64,000 bases of DNA from Prinia subflava (lineage: Eukaryota; Chordata; Aves; Passeriformes; Cisticolidae). The translations under genes and the position numbers were made by a program. Every line of letters begins with the position of its first letter. The stretch's first letter is position 1. The stretch covers positions 80,254,472 through 80,318,471 of the forward strand of contig NC_086249.1 of NCBI RefSeq assembly GCF_021018805.1. Direction: 5' to 3'. Positions 1 to 12,849 of the stretch are shown piece by piece. Below the pieces are notes generated by a model. That model saw only the letters and a program-made list of their open reading frames with translations. It made no database searches and was not told where the DNA came from.

Positions 1-363
1 TCCCACTCGCCCACGGCCAAGATGATTGTGTCTGTCCCCATGGGTATGTGCCTTTCTCAGTGCGAGCTCCAGTAGCTACATTTCTCTGCAATGAAGAGTT
101 ATGCTCCAATAATTCCTTTTAAGATCTGCGTATGACGCAAAATATTCAGTTGAAATCCAGATACACTCCTGTTGCTGGCCACCAGTGAAATTTCTTTTTT
201 TAACTCTCACAGCACGAGGGGTAATACTGGAGGACAGGAGATGTAAGAATACGTTTTGCTGCTAAAGGAAGAAGCCATCAACTTGTGCTTTCAATATTGA
301 CATAAGCTTTCACAAGATTGAATCCTTAGATAAGTTTTGCTCCTTTTGTGGAGTCTTAACAAC

Positions 364-377
364 ATATATATATATAT
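364..377. repeat. Short (TA)n run
   Basis: Seven TA-type dinucleotides in a row, continuing into ATTTAATATG. This is a simple repeat with no sign of function. Confidence 0.8.
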
Positions 378-1453
378 TTAATATGTAGAGAAATTTAATT
401 TCATAAATGTTGATCTTTTTTCTCCTTACGCTGCATTAAAACATAAAATTGCAACTCAGTTCTGAATATGCATTGTGACCTGCAGTACTACTGTGCTTAC
501 CAATGTGGAGTATGCTCTGGGTGGAGGGAATCAAAAGCAGGATCTGCACTAAAAACTCAGAAGAGCCAATATAGCAAAGAAATGAAAAATTCCTGTGAGG
601 TGAGTGAAGAGGCTACTAACGAAATTCAGAGTGCTGAGTATCACAGACCAAACACGAGCCCAGCAGTATTAATTCCCCCATGAATCACAGGAGATGAGGA
701 AATAGACTTTGTAGAGGAAAGAGAGGAAGAACAGAGCCACCGCTGAATTATTCTCCATTTTCAGCCCAAATCCCTTAGTCTGAATCCCTTCTTATGGGAA
801 AATATCAAGTCACAGTTTTACCTGCTTACATAGCCAATGCCTTATGCTGCTGTTCCAAATTAAGTTAGAGGATCCCATTTTACAGTCACCTGTAGGCCTT
901 CCTAAAAACTTTTCTCTTACCTCAGTTTTGTCCAAGGATTGCTAGAATTTCACAATGAGAATGCTGCATAGTGATCAGATGCTTTGAATATAGCAACATT
1001 TCGATATTACTTATTTCAAAATGCCCAGCTGTGAGGAAAAAAGGAAAGAGAATGAGATTGAGCTGGAATAATTCATGAAATTTTGATTGAAAAATAAAAC
1101 TATATTTCTTTTGTATTCCATTGTTGCCATAAAAATATAAATGGTTTTTAAATGCTCAAAAAAAAAGGTTAAAAAATGTTAGTCCAAAGATTTCAAACCA
1201 GATGCTTTCAACATTATCAGAATGTTTTACAAGTTCTATCTTATAGAAGTTTCTTTTAATTGATGTGATTTTATGCAGTATTCCCGCTTAGATGGACAAC
1301 AAAAGCCTAACCAAATAGCCCCATGCAAAGTCTGTTTACAGGGTTTATTGCCTTAGCTCAGCTGTCCTACCATTAAATTTGTACAGAGCTGTTCATAAAA
1401 CCAAAGACCATATCTGTGACTGATAGCTGTGGGGGGAGGAAAAAACCCACACC

Positions 1454-1490
1454 TAAACAAACAAAACAAACAAAACAAACAAACAAAAAC
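1454..1490. repeat. (CAAA)n / (CAAAA)n microsatellite
   Basis: AAAC and AAAAC units alternate for about 37 bases. It could be a decayed A-rich tail of an old retroposon, but I see no element body upstream. Confidence 0.8.
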
Positions 1491-2330
1491 CATGTTACTT
1501 CCACAAGCAAAATGCCAAGAGGATGTGATTCTTTAAACAGGTTGTATTTTCAGAAGAATTATCAGTCTTTCTCCCCTTTGCAATTTATGGACAGTAGTAC
1601 AGTAAATTGGATTTATAATCAGTGAAGCAAACAGCTCATTCTCAGACACTGAGGTTATTATTTCTGAGCCTACAATTTTAAAATAAAATATTCATGATGC
1701 AATCATACATTTTACTTTCATATTCTTAACATTTGTGAATAACATTTATTTGACAGGGATTTTTTACCTCCTTTGCATGAGATGTGTTCATAAAATCAAG
1801 GCTGATAACATAGCTGACATGTCAAAAAATTATTTCATCTCTACTTGTCCAAATGGGATGGTATGCATATTATAAACAAACCATATTTTTGTGAACCTGA
1901 ACTGAATGTAAACATTAAGTGGATCAAATAAAGTCAGATTTAGTCTTTTATTTTCATATAGTACAAGAATTTAGGATTTCAAATAGAAGTATCATAGGAA
2001 AAAACTGTTACTTATTTTTCCTTCTGCCCTTCAAGTGTATTGGTCAAGTTCCATGTGCAGTCAGTAAGTTATTGTAAGTCTGCTATTAATCAGGGCAGTA
2101 TTTGTGGATGTAGTTTAAAATAAAAAGTATATTTTTGTCTGTGTCAGAAATGTTATATTAAGATTATACTTAACAAAGCAGATAGGAAGCATAATATAGA
2201 TATCTATGTTTTAACTTCATTTGTATTGTATTCAATAATGTCCATGCATTTCAGGAAAATACTGTCTGGTTTTGAGTCTGTTTTGTCCATCTATTAAAAA
2301 TAAAGATGTTTATTTTATTATCATTCAGCA

Positions 2331-2765
2331 TCACCTGAGGTTCTGTCTCACAAGCACAGCCCCACAGAGATGAGGTGATCCTGACAAAAGGGGATCTGGC
2401 CCTCACCCAGGCAACCAGCATGGTCACAATGCCCACAGCCCTACCCCAAAACCTTGCCTCAATGTTGGAAATAGAGCCCTCATTTCAGTAATGTTCTCCT
2501 TGTCCTCACAGTCACAGAGAAGTAGAGAAGCCCCTGAGCTCTGGGATAACCTACATCCAGTGGGATGCCCTCCTCCAGACCCCTTGCCAGGGACCTTTTC
2601 CTTGGGGGTGCCACTCTGGGACATGGGCTGTGAGCTTGACAAGGAGCACCAAACGCAGTGTGGGAGCAGGACCTGTCACACCTCGGGACTGCACCTGAGA
2701 TCCACCTCTGCCTGAACCCACTGCAGAAAGGGGCTGATAGCTTCTCCCTTTGTCGAGGAACAAGA
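2331..2765. other. GC-rich block of unknown origin, possibly an old retroelement piece
   Basis: This block of about 435 bases is clearly richer in G and C than the flanks (AT-rich sequence ends near 2330 and resumes near 2770). Open frames of 60 to 75 codons run on both strands, but none matches a protein family I know. The sharp composition change suggests inserted DNA such as a solo LTR or internal retroelement fragment. I could not find convincing TG...CA ends or a target-site duplication, so the class is left open. Confidence 0.35.
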
Positions 2766-5700
2766 AGTCATCCTGGGTATTGAATATGTTAGAAATATAA
2801 TTATCTAGAAATAAAAAAATTACTAGATTGAAAATGAAATCTGTGGTTTTATCCTCCTATTAGGAGCTTGATCATCACAGGAAAGATACAAATTGGTGGC
2901 TTTCCAAATGCTGATGACATTGTCAAATGATGGCACATGCCAAATATACAGAGTATTTACCCTCCAAGTGCTTTGCAAAAATACATAAACAATATCTAAA
3001 GTTGTCTAGAATATTTATGGACAATACTGTCCACTCATGGATGGGAAAAATAAGGCACACTGGTTTGTTTTCCAGAGCCCTGAGGTGCTCCCTTATGGAA
3101 GAAGCACAGTCTGAGGTTTTCAAAGGGTGTTGAATAGTGTAGACATTTCCCTGAGGCTGTAACGCTCTGGGCTCTTTTGCAATTAGTAGTTTAATTCCCA
3201 TCTGCATCTTTGAAACACTGAAGCATGCTTTAAGACAAGACCCCTGATATCCTGTAACTTTTAACTCAGAAAAAAAGCAAGTCCATAATCCTACAGATTA
3301 AAAAAAAAGGAGAAGAAAAAACTTAAGTAATGTTGCACTGAAGGTTGCAGTGGAAACATTAATGAATGGTTTTTCCACATTACATGATAGATAAAACATA
3401 ATAAAGTGCAGGCCAGCTCTGGCCAAACACACAGAAAAAGCCTCCCTAGGAAACTGTAGTTAGGGACTTTGGGGGTTTTAACCTTCAGGAAGCGTTCCCA
3501 GAAAGAGCAGAGCTCCCAGGGGTGAGTTTGCATCTGACTGTCTGGACCACTGACCTTCAGCAACCAAGACTAGAAAAATAAACAAAGAAAAACATTGATC
3601 TGGGTTGCAGGGAACATGTTGTGACTGAGAGAGACATATTCTATGTGAACAACTGGTGTTGATAAATAAAAGGTAAAGTCAATGTAAATGAGGATGTAGT
3701 CAGATATAAGGCTATGCTAGAGAATAAAGTAGTGGAGAGCACAGGAAATAAAGTATTTGTCTGAATGAAAGAATTGGTCCGGTTGGCTATATTCAATTGA
3801 CTTAGGAAATACTGTGAGGTCAAAAGGAAACTTTGTTGTTTGTGGACTAATGCAGGAAATGTGGGTAATGAGATGGAAGGACTAGAATTGCAAGCAAGAT
3901 GTGGAAACCTCTCATGCAGAGTAGAGGAATGATGATAGAATGGCTCTCAAGATGGAAAAGGATTTCAAAAGACCATTTTCTGAGGTTATGTAGAGCTAAA
4001 GACTTTAACGTGAATGTGGAAAAACACACGTTAGTATTTTTAGTGAAAGAAATCCTACTTCAAACTGAATGAACCTGTAAACATTTGAAATCCGAGAGAA
4101 ATTGGTAAAGAAAGACTCTTGCAGTGCCCAGAAAATAGCAGGTTTAGTCCTGTGGGTAATAGATTTCTGCCTCAAAAAGTCAAAGCACAGAAAAACATTG
4201 CTAGTATTTCAACTTTGTACTTAGTGCAAAAACACATCATTGAAAAATATCTGGGGGTAGAAAATCACTTTACATTGGAAGCTAAGAGTGATAAGATTAT
4301 CTTTACATACAAAGAACAATGAGAGGAAATATTTAAGATGGAAATATACTAATTAGGAGACTATTAATTATTAGAAATATATTAACTAAAAGACATATGA
4401 GTATACAATACTATAGAGTCAATTTGCAATGGGAATTAGAAACAAATTCTTCATCATATGTTTGAATTCCTGAAATAACTGGGATATTGTAGACAAGAAG
4501 CAGAAGTAGTGCTAAAATAGACTGTATGGATGAAACAGGAATGATGGTCCTGCATGTCACAGACCTACATCTCACGTTGCGCCTGGTTCTGATGTGCATC
4601 ATTCTAGGAGTCTAAGCACACTTGAACTGAGTGGCATCCTTCAATGTATACTGGCATACAGCCACTTGTTAATTATTTGAAGTAAGAGTTTTTCACTATT
4701 ATGACTGAAGCACTAAAATTCATTTACTTCTTTGGAAATGGAAAAGGTCATTTTTTTTGCCAAGCTAATGAATTTCATTGCAAGCCAGAGGAATTGAATA
4801 TATCCTGCCAATTTCCTAATGGAATATAATTATTATCTATGTATTAATAACAGAGATTAGAATGCTGAACTGCACTTTGTGTTATTCAGCAGTTCACATC
4901 CATCAAAACATTGGACACAGTATAAGTCTGCTATTAATTTTCAAATTAATTTTCAAAAAGACTGAAAGGGAAAGATGCTCCCAAAACTTATGTGTCACTG
5001 AGGCCGTGCCAGTGAAGGCATGGGGCAGCTCCAGTCATCTGGTTTCTTGTAGTTTCAGCATGTTTAGATAAAACAGATTATCTTTGATCAGTGCTATTTT
5101 GACAACAGAGTCCGTTTTTACATTATACCACCAACCACTGCAGAGCCCTGACTGTGTAAGGCTTGTCCTGCAGTGAGGCTGGGCAGGAGAATGGCCATGG
5201 TGAGAGGAATGAAGAGGTGCCTGCTGCCCACCAGCCTCTGGGTCTTTTCACTGTCTCTCCATCCTTTGGTACTTGCATTGTTCTGGTCTACGGTCAAGCA
5301 CAGTAAGTCTGTCCTCAGCATCACATGAGTTGTCTGGGTATGAACTTGCAAATAGCCCACTAACAGTCAGTCAAAAATGCAAGAGAGCCATCTGTAAAAA
5401 CGACAGATATCTCACAGAACCACACACAAAAAAATATCATCAGTGGAGTTCTGCTGGGTTTGACTGCATGTTATGCTGAGCAGTTTCACTTTCCTTCTGG
5501 AACTGCCCAGCAAAACATGCAATTGCTCCTTTAACAACATAAAGATTTCCTTCTTTTCCTTCCTATATACTAGCATCTTTGGAATCTGGAGTATCTTAAT
5601 CTGACTTCCTCCACAATGTGCTCTTCCCACTCCAGTAATGACCAACAGCTACTTTTGCCAACATACGAAGTCCAAGCCTAGCTGCTCAGCATGTAAGAGG

Positions 5701-8700
5701 AATGTAAGTGGTTAGCAATAAAAAAGAATTCTCTACAGATTTTCTCATACCCACACAGATGAGGTGAAAGCAATATGACAGTGAAATTAACTGAACACCA
5801 GAAATAATACAATTTCTCAGGGCTTGTGTATCAGAGAGCTATGTAAACTTTATTATTCTTTGAGATTGTTAGAAAATATTATGATCCAATAGAGCAATGA
5901 ACTAATAACTTCTGCTTCATTCTTGTTTCCTGCCCAACAGGAAAGTAATATTTGAAGACATGACATTCTTTTATATCAATTATCAGTTGTGCTGGGTATT
6001 GTTAAATGTACATTTTAATTATTCTACACTCTAAACCATATACTAATTGTAGATTAATGATAAACTTCAATAACTAAAGATAAGACAGCCAACCTGAAAA
6101 GGACAACTCTATTCCTTAAGTTTTAAGGTAGGCTATTAAAGTTAATTATTTCATCTGTAAAAAACTGTACACAACACCAGTCTCTAACTTCTGAAAACAG
6201 TAAAGAAAAATAGCTGTTGTTCCTAGTTAAGATAGGAGATTGGTTTACTGAAAATAACACCAGGAAAACTGACAATAAAAATGCAAATGTCTGGAAAGTC
6301 ATCTTATACAGCCTCTGAATTGTAGCCACTGCACAGTAATGACACCTCCCTGGTGTCACACATGGGAGTGTGCTGTTGAGCAGGAGTGTGTGGGAGTGTG
6401 TGAAGGCAGAAGGTGTACAAAGGAAGACAAGGAAAGGAATATCTGGGCTCAATGAGTTAAACTCTAATGATCCAGCAATCACATAGTCGGTGCTGACAGA
6501 GATTGATTGGTATTCTACTGTGTAAATTAATATGGTATTTGAATATTGTCTGATATTTGTGTATGCACTCATTGCAGCAGCTATGCACGTAAGGTGTCCA
6601 TGTTGAGGAACAAGCATAGTTACCCACATTTAGGACTGAAAATAAAATTTGTATTTTTCATCAGTTTAAAATCAAGTTTTCTACTTCTGGTGAACTGTCC
6701 TCAGGGATTCACTTAATCAAAACTGCTTATAATATGAAGGAAATGTCATTTTAGCAGCATAACATATTATTTGACTAAGGAAAATGAACTAGTTATATTT
6801 TCATAAGGAGCTTATTTACCTTCTTAAAAAAGGAAAGGTGAAGCCTTCATTCCTGAACAGGACCTCTCACAGGATTTCAATGCTAACATTTTAAGGGAAT
6901 CTCATTTTTAAAGAGTTGGATGTTTGCTCCTTGAATACTAAATCAGCTCAAAGCAGAAATATAAATTTAAGAAAGCCTAGATTGGACAAACAGTTCAGAC
7001 TCATGCCTGATGAAATGACTAAAATATATGTTTAGTTTATCTTGCATGAATGCTTGCATCAACATTTGGGAAACTTGACACAGCCTTTTTATAACTGATT
7101 TTCATTTACAAGCAGTTTCTATTCAGGTGTACCATGAGAAAAATACATGCACCAGAGCAAGACAAAACCAGAAATTAGTTCTCTTGTAGCCCATATGTTC
7201 AGAAAGAAAGGCTTTGTCTGAGGGATTTCTCATGTCATTCCCTTTTACTTAACCTAGTAAAGCATTTACAGCTGTACTGCTCATCCATTTCCCTCAACAT
7301 CTCCTGTAGATTTATGTCTCTTTCCAGCAACCTAAAGAATACAGAAAAGGTTTTTAATGAATCTAGAGAAACTGTCAGCAAAAAGATTTATTTCCCAACA
7401 AGTTTCTAGTTTAAAGATAGGGACATAAAAATGCAGAGGTCTCACAGCTATTACAGTATCTACAGTCATGAGAAGAAATGTCAGAGAAAATAGGCATTTG
7501 GCAATATGACACTGAATAGCAGTACCAGGACAATGCAGAGCATTTCCACTACTCGGTTTAGTAATGAAGGTTAATGGTCCTGTCTCTGTTGGCACTGCAT
7601 GCCAGAGTAATCCTGGAAACAAGCAGTGGGGATGCAATCAAAAAGTTACCAACTATAACTGAATATTCAAAAGTAAAAGTCACACTAGTAATAGATTCTT
7701 GTTAATCACACAACGAGCCATTGTGACAGGTATGATTAGTGAAGAAATTCTTGTTTACACATCCACTTGAAATGCACGGTCTGGGATGGTTTTCAGGCAC
7801 ACAGAACACTGTAGGGTAACCAAGACCAAATAAAAATATGGTGTTTTACTAAACAATTTATGTATGAAGACAAAGCAAGTTGGGAATAATGATAGCTACT
7901 AATATCAAGTTAACTTTTGCTTCTAAATCAAGGCACCACCAGCAAATTAGGATGGGAACGGATGGATTAGATGTGCATGTCCTGCACCTCATTGCACTTA
8001 TGCTGTAGCCAGCAATGAACTGTGTACAAATATTTTGTAAGGAGAGGTACTAAACTTCTAGATAAGTTGCAGAGTCTTTGTAATTAACAATCACTAAGGC
8101 ACCAAGAAATTTCTTTTTTAAATGCAGGTCCACAACATCATATATATGCAGCTGGAATTGAGGGTCTATGACAAGGAGGACAAGAACAGGACTCACATAG
8201 GTGGTATAATTTGGATTTCACTAGATGATGTGTTAGAGGAAGCTGAAGCAGGCCTTGGAAGCATGTGACCTCTTCAAAGTCTTCATCCTGCTTCTTTCCC
8301 ATCTTTTTCTCCCCAATCTATCACTGAGGGCATGAGATAATGAAAAGGTTTGGATCTGTTTGCTGGATTTATTTGTTCTGTCATAACAAAAGTTTGCACC
8401 AGACTATTCATCTGGGTTTGTCTAATTTCTCCTCATGAGTTTATGTTGATTTTTACAATTATTGCAAAAGTCAAATGGCTGCAGTTTCTCTGAAGAAAAA
8501 CACAAATATATAGGGAGACTGTCCATGTTCTGGAGAGCTATTGCCATACAGCTGAAGAAGAGGACATATGTAAAGCTACCAGGGATTAAATGGGAAGACA
8601 AAGGCAAACATTCATACAAACTGGGTAGGCACACAACTCCTGAGGTTCAGCTTATGGTTTTTCTATTAAAAATAAAGCAATAAGTGCCAAATTAAGCTAC

Positions 8701-9387
8701 ATGCCTCTTAAATGTCCTGTCTTATAACCTATGTAGTGGGACCAGGAAGGGAATGTCATTGTCTGTAGAATAAGCAAATCGGAAGGGTGGCAGATCCATC
8801 CAAAATGTCTTCTTGAGTGTCTCAGACCATCTTGGGGACTTTTACAAAATGGGTGTTTGATGCTACTGTTCTAGTTCAGGCCAGCTGGACAAGCAGCAGA
8901 GCAGAGGAGGTGAAGTGGGGTGTCCTCCTATCTCTCACGTGTTGCCTGGTCAGAAGTCACTGCACCTCAAGTCACGGCACCTCTTTGCTTTTGCTTGTCC
9001 TCCACTTGTCTATTTTGTTTTGCTTTAAGGTTTCTAAGGCAGTATCTCTTCCTGTGTGTCTGCAACATGCCCAAGAAGGCTTAAAGTTGTCTGGAATACT
9101 TATATACTGTTATAATATAAATAATTATAGAAATAATGAATACATCCCTAGCCGTCTGCTTCTACAGCCATTTCCCCAGTACATTATTAGCAAAATTAAT
9201 TCAAAAGCTGGCTGTTCTTTGACTCTGATTTGTTCTTAGTAATGTCTGGCAGGTTTTCCATGACCTTGTGGTGCATGCAGTGTGTTGTTAACAATTTGAC
9301 ATGCAGAACTATCTCCTGTAGGAGAGGATTTACAAAACTGTCATGTTGTTGTGCAAAGACACTCTCTTCCAGTCAAACACTGTGTTT
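2766..9387. other. AT-rich stretch without a recognised gene
   Basis: No recognisable exon, RNA gene or transposon. The longest open frame is 168 codons on the minus strand (6123-6629). It is rich in Ser, Leu, Phe and Ile, shows no domain, and lies in sequence of ordinary intergenic composition, so I treat it as chance. A second frame of 140 codons at 8817-9239 (plus strand) is likewise unremarkable. Confidence 0.55.
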
Positions 9388-9420
9388 GCTAATTTACTGC
9401 TAAATTAGCAATTGCTAATT
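9388..9420. repeat. Nested palindromes with TAAT cores
   Basis: Two overlapping palindromes lie side by side. GCTAATTTA (9388-9396) pairs with TAAATTAGC (9401-9409) around a 4-base loop. AATTAGCAATTGCTAATT (9403-9420) is a perfect 18-base palindrome. The segment therefore carries several TAAT or ATTA cores, the usual homeodomain recognition core. Binding is only inferred. Confidence 0.6.
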
Positions 9421-11104
9421 GGTTACAATAATATTATTGTTTAAAGAGTGATTTCAATTCACATGAGCTGCCTACCCATTTCCAACATCCCTGTAGTTGA
9501 TAGGAAATTTAGAAATGCCTTGGAGACTTACAAATTCAGTGCTCTGTCTCAATGCCTGGAATGATCTCCTCTTTAATGAAATGTGAATCCTGAAGGATTA
9601 GAGGGTAATGAACTCCACAGTTGTTCATTTCTCCAGCCTGTTTTTAAGGTCTGTGCTATGGCTTTTATAATTTATTTGTGTTTTTATCATCTAAGGCTCA
9701 AGGTTTTACACCTGATCTAGAAGATATTAGAGTTCCATTGCTGGCACTTTCCGAATAAACAACTCTCTGCTCTTTCAAATACTGAAATATCTCTTTGAAG
9801 CCAATTATTAAAGAAATCCTGGAATACAAACACAGGCCCTAGACAGCCTGTCAAACATATACTGCCAATATCATATATTTATACTTAACCTGTGTTAGAA
9901 AATAACCATTCCTTGGATTTTATAGCACAAAACTCTAATGACAAATGAATTTTTCATGCCTATGTAGGTAATTTTCTGAAGGGCTTTAAAATATAAGCTC
10001 TTTAAGCCAGGACTTATGTTTATACTTTTCTCATGTTCTTGGCCAAATATTTTTAAAAGACCCCAAACCATTAACGCAATACAATTTTTTGCATGGTTGA
10101 CAGACTGGATATCCAACTAGCTAAGATTTACTCCTCTTGGTAGATTTTGCTTGAGTTTTGCAGATGGATGACAATATAATATCTAAAACACTGAAGTTAT
10201 TTTATTAAAAGTGCAGAGAGTGTGGTAAAAATTACCTGCATGTACAAAGTTACATTAACATGTAACTTTGCAAGTACATATACAGAGAAAAAACTTAATT
10301 AGAACAACTGGAACTTAATATATATATATAAAGTCATCTGTAAGAGACCTGAAGCATGGAATCTTTGAAATATATAGACTTCCAATAACAAAGAAAAATA
10401 TTTCATTCACAGTCATTTCACTCCATAGTTCCATTTCTTATAGACTTTTCAAATTATCTAAAGAGCAGTGTAAATGTACATGAAACTTTAGAGGGATCTT
10501 CACAACAACTGTCAGGAATTCCAAAGTAAATGAGCTGTGTTCAAAGATACACAGATATATATATACTGGATATATTGCTCACTTTAAACATTCTATTTCA
10601 TTGCTGAGTATTCTCTTCCTCCGAAATTATATTAATTGTATGCAGATATTATTTTTAAAGCAAAAGCTCTTAAATTAAAAGCTTAGAGAAAAAAGAGCAA
10701 TTATTTGTCTTCACTCTCCAAGGCCCAGCTGAAGAAGAAATACTTTGCAAGTCAATCATTTTGTGCAGGCACCAAAGTGAAATCAAGAAGTAGAGTGAAG
10801 TGTAAATCACAACCATCAATTCTGACCTTGTTGCAGTCAAAGCACCCAATGCAAGGTCATTACTGGGGAAAATGAAAAACTTTAGATGCTGAAGGTCTTT
10901 CTTCCAATAAATAAAATTCCCAGATGCGTATTGGTCCTTTTCCACTTCAACATGTAATGACTGGCATATTGCTGCCACCAGCAATCCATGAAAGATTTTG
11001 AGGGATAGTTTAGTTTCTGCAGTGCTTTTATCTGACTGTACTAATATTAACCAGATCTGCCAAACCCTAGCCTCTCAGGCAGGTAAAGTTAAGCAAAAAA
11101 TTCA
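9421..11104. other. AT-rich stretch without a recognised gene
   Basis: No coding region is recognised. It contains a TA run near 10318-10331 and the hairpin at 10241-10278. The right end runs into the 5'-truncated CR1 element, whose exact start is uncertain by a few tens of bases. Confidence 0.55.
10241..10278. repeat. Imperfect inverted repeat (hairpin)
   Basis: TGTAC followed by AAAGTTACAT, a TAAC loop, ATGTAACTTT, a 4-base bulge (GCAA) and GTACA. The inner arms pair perfectly over 10 bases and the outer arms over 5. It is too short for a typical microRNA precursor and has no obvious transposon context. Confidence 0.6.
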
Positions 11105-11328
11105 AAATAATTCTGAGCAAATCAGTGGCCATTGAAAGGTCCACTGAAGTAAGGAGGGGTGTCAGCAGAAAGGCTACCTGTGACTTGCACAGGAAAACTT
11201 TGACCTGCTTAAGATGCTGGTTGAATGAGTCCCTACCTTGGGAGGCAGTCCTGAAGAGTAAAGGAGTCCAGGAAGGCGGGACATTCTTCAAGAATAAAAT
11301 CTTATAGGCACCAGAGCAGCCCATCTCC

Positions 11329-11622
11329 ATGCGCAGGAAGACAAGCCAGAAAGGAAGACCAGCCTGGCTGAACAGAGAGCTTTGGCTGGAACTTGGGAAG
11401 ATTTACAACCTTTGGAAGAAGCAGCAGACAAGTCAGGAGGACTACAAGGGTGTCATATGCAGGGAGAAAATTAGAAGGGTCAAAGCTCAGTTAGAATTTA
11501 GTCTGCTACTGCCAGAAAAGATGACAAAAAGTATGTCTATAAATACATCAACAACAAAAGGAGGGCTAAGGAAAATCGTCGTCCTTTATTGGAACCATAG
11601 TGACAAAGGATGTAGAAAATGA
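11329..11622 (+). pseudogene. CR1 ORF2 remnant, linker between endonuclease and reverse transcriptase
   Basis: The plus-strand frame reads RPAWLNRELWLELGKIYNLW, then a run of basic and acidic residues including REKIRRVKAQLE. This is the helical stretch that precedes the reverse transcriptase domain in CR1 ORF2, with its Lys/Arg-rich composition and the RPAW-NREL motif. The frame stops at 11622 before the RT core begins, and no upstream endonuclease domain is intact. The ATG at 11329 is not a true start; the family protein begins far upstream. Confidence 0.85.
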
Positions 11623-11661
11623 TGAGGTGTGTAATGCCTTCATTGTCTCAGCCTTTAATAG

Positions 11662-12102
11662 TTGTCCAGGTACTCAGCAACCTACTCTGGAAAAAAAATG
11701 ATGGGGAGTAGAGTGACACTACTAATCCAAGAGGAAATGGTCAGAGACCTGATCCACCACTTACACACACACACACACACAAGGATATATGGTATCCACA
11801 CATGGATACTTAGGGAGCTGATGGAAATGCTCACTGAGACACTTTCCCTCATTTATCAGCAGTCTTGGCTAACCAGGGAGATCCCAGGTGTTTGGAAGCT
11901 GGCAAAGATGTTGACCATCTACAAGAAGGGCTGGGAGGAGGATCTGGGTAACCAGAGGCCTGTCAGCCTGACCTCAGTGCTGGGGAAGGCCGTGGAGCAG
12001 ATCACCTTGAGTGCTGTCATGCAGCACGTACAGGACAGCCAGGGGATCAGGCCCAGCACAAACACGGGTTTGGCAAAGACAGGTCCTGCTAGACCAACCT
12101 GA
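11662..12102 (+). pseudogene. CR1 ORF2 remnant, N-terminal part of reverse transcriptase
   Basis: The frame contains a clear early RT signature, NQRPVSLTSVLGKAVEQI (about 11947-12000), followed by a GIRPS segment (about 12046-12060), which in CR1 precedes the fingers and palm region. About 45 residues before the signature, the sequence REIPGVWKLAKMLTIYKKG is also typical of the family. The early part carries a CA-repeat expansion (11763-11781), read as Thr-His repeats. The reading ends at a stop at 12100-12102, and the DNA then enters the deletion junction, so the catalytic Asp-Asp box is absent. This fragment cannot encode an active enzyme. Confidence 0.88.
11763..11781. repeat. (CA)n microsatellite inside CR1
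   Basis: About nine AC dinucleotides in a row lie inside the degenerate CR1 RT region. They are probably a later expansion in the dead copy. Confidence 0.85.
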
Positions 12103-12235
12103 TCTCCTCCTATGATAAAGCACCTGCTTAGTGATGCAGAGTTATAGGCTGGGGGCAGAGTGCCTGGAAATCTGCCTGGTGGAAAATGACCTGGGGTAGC
12201 AACCCCAGGTCAACAGCAGCTGAACATGGTCCGGA

Positions 12236-12849
12236 GTGTGCCCAGGTGCCCAAGAAGGCCACTGGCATCCTGGCTGTGTCAGCAATAGTGAGGCCAGCAG
12301 GAGCAGGGCAGGGATTGTCCCCCTGTGCTCAGCACTGGTGAGGCCACACCTCAAATCCTGTGTTCATTTCTGGGCCCCCACTGCAAGAAGGATGTTGAAA
12401 TGCTGGAGAGTGTCCAGAAAAGGACAGCAAAGCTCACAAAGACTATGGAGAACAAATCTTATGAGGAGCAGGGTGTTAGGGAGTGGGAGCTGGGGTTGTT
12501 TAGCCTGGGGAAAAGGAGGCTCAGGAATCAACATTACTACTCCCACAACTACCTTAAAGGAGGCTGTAGCCAGGTGGGGGTCAGTCTGCTCTCAAAAGTG
12601 ACACATGACAGGATGAGAGGAAATGGTTTCCAGTCCCGTCAGGGCGGGTTTAGATTGGACATTGGGAAAAACTCCTTCACTGAAAGGGAGGTTAAGCATT
12701 GGAACAGGCTGCCCAGGGAAGTGGTGAAGGATACCATCCCTGAAGGCAGCTGTGTCACTTGGGGGACATGGTTTGGTAGTGGACTTCACTGTGCCGTGTT
12801 AACAGCTGGACTCTACAACCTTATGTTTAATGATTCTATGATTCCATGA
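12236..12849 (+). pseudogene. CR1 ORF2 remnant, C-terminal region with a frameshift
   Basis: Two plus-strand frames must be read in turn. The first gives IVPLCSALVRPHLKSCVHFW (about 12317-12376). The match to CR1 then moves to the other frame near 12378, which gives KKDVEMLESVQKRTAKL, then SYEEQ, GLFSLGKRRLR, NYLKGGCSQVGVSL, RGNGF, FRLDIGKNSFTE and VKHWNRLPREVV. This is the conserved C-terminal domain that follows the thumb in avian CR1 ORF2. The frame switch shows a single-base indel. The end of the frame runs into the 3' UTR and the terminal short repeats. Confidence 0.9.

Larger units (their letters stand above)
1..2330. other. AT-rich stretch without a recognised gene
   Basis: No frame here gives a recognisable protein and I see no RNA gene. 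The stretch holds only short low-complexity runs (a TA run near 364 and a CAAA run near 1454), which are listed separately. The longest open frames are about 70 codons, which is expected by chance. Confidence 0.6.

Noticed and set aside
2196..2207. ATAGATATCTAT palindrome
   Set aside because: A 12-base AT-rich palindrome is expected by chance in a window of this size and composition.
6123..6629. 168-codon minus-strand open frame
   Set aside because: No recognisable domain, AT-rich intergenic-type composition, and a length that can arise by chance in 64 kb on six frames.
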